Assembly: GCA_002811645.1 (NCBI GenBank)
Contig: PDIP01000066.1
Coordinates: 20,623-62,816, forward strand
Length of the DNA stretch: 42,194 nt
DNA from: Corallochytrium limacisporum
Taxonomy: Eukaryota > Opisthokonta
Direction: 5' to 3'
Below, piece after piece: positions 39,544 through 42,194 of the stretch. The notes under the pieces are model-generated. The model did no database searches, was not told the origin of the DNA, and saw nothing but the letters and a program-made list of their open reading frames with translations. Both the position numbers and the translations under genes were made by a program. Position 1 is the stretch's first letter. Every line of letters starts with the position of its first letter.

Positions 39544-42194
39544 CACAGTAGGCGGAGATAATGATGAACTATCAACTGCCTTACTCAAAAACAAATTTTG
39601 TGGAGGAGTAAGAGTGCAGTTGGGGTCGGGCAGGTCAAGACAGGTCATGCGAGCATCGCATTCCATGCAGCAATCTCAACGTGTGGTGGGTTGAGTATCA
39701 TCGATGGGTTGAATATCGTGGGTGGATTTCGAAGCAAGGCCCAAGCCGAGAATAAATGCGGGATATCTCTTGTGGAAATTACCACTGAGAGATTAACCCA
39801 ATATGTCTTGGGACTTGAGTTGCTGAAGGTGTGAGTGATGCGACCTCCACATACACAAGCCGCTCATTTCCCGCAAAATCCCATAATCTATGTGTTCGAA
39901 CCAGTCTGCCTAGCGTTTTGCTAGCTCCTGTATGTCTCACACACGCGGCTTCGCACCCCACGTCTACGATATTCCGACGGATATTCAATGTGTTCTGAAG
40001 CCGTACAGTGGTTAGAACCCTCGTGAACTTATGGATAGCAAGAGCGAAGAAGCATTTAGATAGGAGCGAAGCGCGACGTTTGAATTGATAGGTACGCAAC
40101 ACATTCGGTAAATAGTTCTCCAGGTCCCCGGAGAGCAAGCACGAAAGAAGACGAAGCATAGAATATTTACAACGAGGGACAAGGACTGTGTCATGAATGC
40201 CTGTATACTGCTGTGCGGTGCTTGCAAACGAATCATCCTGAATTAATCCGCAACATCAGTAGCACAGAGCAGCAAACCGAACTCCTTTATAGGTCCCGCT
40301 CTGCCGACGCGATGAAAGAAGGAGGGGTTTCTCCCGTCCACATGGATTTCAGTACAAAATGAATGTAGATTTGAAGCGCGATTGTGATGTTGTGTTCTTG
40401 GTACGTCTAAGATTATTGTCCTGACACAAGCGCACTCCTTGGTGGGGGGTACAAGGGCAACTGACAGTACACCAAGAAGGAGAGAACCGACCACGCCCTG
40501 TGGAAGTATCCATGTCGCGTTTGGTAGCGAATGCATGCGATTTTGAGCCCTTAGTATCGACTATCTCCTCGCAACCATCGCCCCGAGGAGATTCCTGAGA
40601 GCATGCCCCGCAATATGAGCCTGCAGTTTCATGAAGCACAACAACGCGCTCGGCAAAACCAACTCCATTAGCGGGAACGTGGAGATGCTTGACCTTGCAT
40701 CACAGAACCACAATGAAAGAAAGGAAATGGAGAAGAGCAACAGGCATCTGGCACCCATACGTGCCAGTACTCATGCTCACGGACACCAGGCCTTTGCTCA
40801 TCATTCCAAGAAGTGATATTGGCAGAGTAATGAAGCCGAAACGGCGCATCAATGACACTGATGCAGGGCCCATGACTGGCGCCACAAAGAACTGACAGTC
40901 CTCCCTCCATAGATATCTCCTATACCCAGAGATAGTTACCCGCTGGCGCTTTTATCCCCCCTCCTTCCCTCCCCCTCCAAGTTTGCCGATATGTTCCGCG
41001 ATACGGTTCGGGCAGATGCTGTATCCTGAAACCAAGAGCATTGCCGAAAGGACTCAAAATTCATCCACTCGTACATATAGAATACACATGGAGATGCTCA
41101 TCGTCCCTACACAGGGCAGGCCAATGAGTGTGATAAATACAAATGAGTGTTTGCATGCCTGACAATGTAAGCAAAACGACCTTCATCAGGGAGCCAATAG
41201 GCATGTTATCATTTTGTGCTCGAACCAAAAGAAGTTCTCAAGTGGAGAGAGTTTATTGTCTATCTTATGCCCCGGGGCCATTGGCATGCGTAGAGTTTAT
41301 CGTTTTGCTGCCCTCGAACCATAAGAAGGTACCGTTGGACACAAAACGCGCTAAATTCCATCTTGTGTCTTTGGTCTCGTATATCATCAGCAATAGCAAA
41401 AAGTAACACCGAACGGAAGTAATATATCGTATCTTGTGTCTGCATACTTTCTCTCTGCGTACATACCACGATGACAACCACAGTTTGCCATTGCGGGTCA
41501 TTTTGATGGCTGCAAAGATCTCCTTACGCTCAATGACTGGGGACCTGCCACATGCGCACAGAGCGGCCATCTCTTCGGCATTTGCATACTTCGGATTTCA
41601 TTTTTTTCTTGTCAACAGCGGTTGCTATTCTCCACCTCGGTACTCTGTCAACTTAGTGCCCATCTCACCAGCATGCAGAACAGAACCATTAACCCATCCT
41701 CACTCCTTTACTGTGTGGTCTCCCGTACCTCTATCAAATGATCGCTCGTTCATGTTCTGGCCAGTCCCGTGATTCCAGTAATCCTCCGGGGGGACAACTC
41801 AATGCCCTTCCGTTCAAAAAAAAACTGGGTTCTAGTCGAGTGATAACGGGAAGACGAAGATGGGGCGGGGCTGATGCTCGACGGGTAAAGAGCGTGAAGA
41901 GATCTACGCGTTTCTCTGATGGGTGTATGCTAGAAGGAAGTTTGCGATAATCAATTTACAAACACTTCAACGGACAGAGCGCACGAAGCAAAGATTTGCC
42001 CCACGGGACAAAGGGAGGGGAAAGGCAAGGGGGAGGAGGGAAAGGATTGTGATTTTAAGGAACAGGGGAGGGGGCCAGTGACACCGTAGGAACGCCTCCT
42101 TGTCAAAACTCCCAATACATTCAGTATAAAAATTACATCTCCGCAATAGTTTCATGGCCGCGCCCGAAAAGTCGCTCCTCCGCCCGGTGTGGGG

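Larger units (their letters stand above)
33815..42194. other. Gene-free region, right end
   Basis: About 8.4 kb upstream of PanB without any recognisable protein. Visible structure is a CA microsatellite, an 18-bp triple repeat, G10/G11 tracts at 35168 and 35771, a GT run, polypyrimidine tracts ending in AG (34985, 36219) that could be splice acceptors, and a short hairpin at 39360. A possible RNase H scrap lies near 39490-39543. Purine-rich sequence fills 42000-42075. Spliced genes, noncoding RNAs or degraded transposons may be present, but I cannot support any. Confidence 0.55.

Noticed and set aside
39885-39912. tRNA B-box-like ttcgaac
   Set aside because: The flanking bases cannot form the T stem and no acceptor or anticodon arm can be drawn. 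A similar ggttcgaattt near 10587 fails for the same reason.
1-42194. CRISPR arrays, prophage, rRNA or intact transposons
   Set aside because: No spaced direct-repeat arrays, phage genes, rRNA segments or intact transposase/reverse-transcriptase frames were seen.

Overview
The window looks like nuclear DNA from an intron-poor fungus, most likely an early-diverging lineage. Eight conserved eukaryotic proteins are recognisable (RIF1, TCF25/Rqc1, Ctf4/AND-1, a TCP11/Sok1-family protein, an ABHD12-type lipase, mitochondrial methylmalonate-semialdehyde dehydrogenase, and the pantothenate enzymes PanB and PanE). There is also an AlkB-family dioxygenase and one unrecognised secretory-pathway membrane protein. 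All ten read as single uninterrupted frames, up to 1260 codons. PanB plus PanE in a eukaryote points to fungi, because animals lack the pathway; the MMSDH resembles the animal type. The clade is inference and cannot be settled from this window. A 200-N scaffold gap lies at 29674-29873.

Layout: 1-5637 has no recognisable gene and is rich in G/C homopolymers, short inverted repeats and a GA microsatellite. 5638-8205 (-) is a TCP11/Sok1-family protein. 8206-12462 is gene-free. 12463-25478 is a block of four + strand genes (RIF1, TCF25/Rqc1, unknown membrane protein, Ctf4/AND-1) spaced about 460-590 bp apart. 25564-28941 (-) holds the ABHD12-like lipase, a possible 141-codon frame overlapping its start, and MMSDH. 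28942-30584 is a gapped divergent promoter region. 30585-31307 (+) is the AlkB-like dioxygenase. 31428-33814 (-) is PanB followed by PanE. 33815-42194 has no recognisable gene.

The most striking feature is the PanB-PanE pair. These enzymes catalyse consecutive steps of pantothenate synthesis. They lie head to tail on one strand, with the PanB stop and the first PanE AUG sharing an ATGA. The second, better PanE AUG is only 32 nt past the stop. This is a bacterial-style arrangement in what appears to be fungal nuclear DNA and suggests a bicistronic mRNA. A similar ATGA overlap joins an uncertain 141-codon frame to the ABHD12-like gene, and that frame starts only 88 bp after the MMSDH stop.

Functional links: RIF1 and Ctf4 both act at replication, and both carry a GCGCGAAA (E2F/MBF-like) motif about 370 bp before the start codon. 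PanB and PanE feed CoA synthesis, and the nearby MMSDH is a CoA-using mitochondrial enzyme, but any coordination between them is inference.
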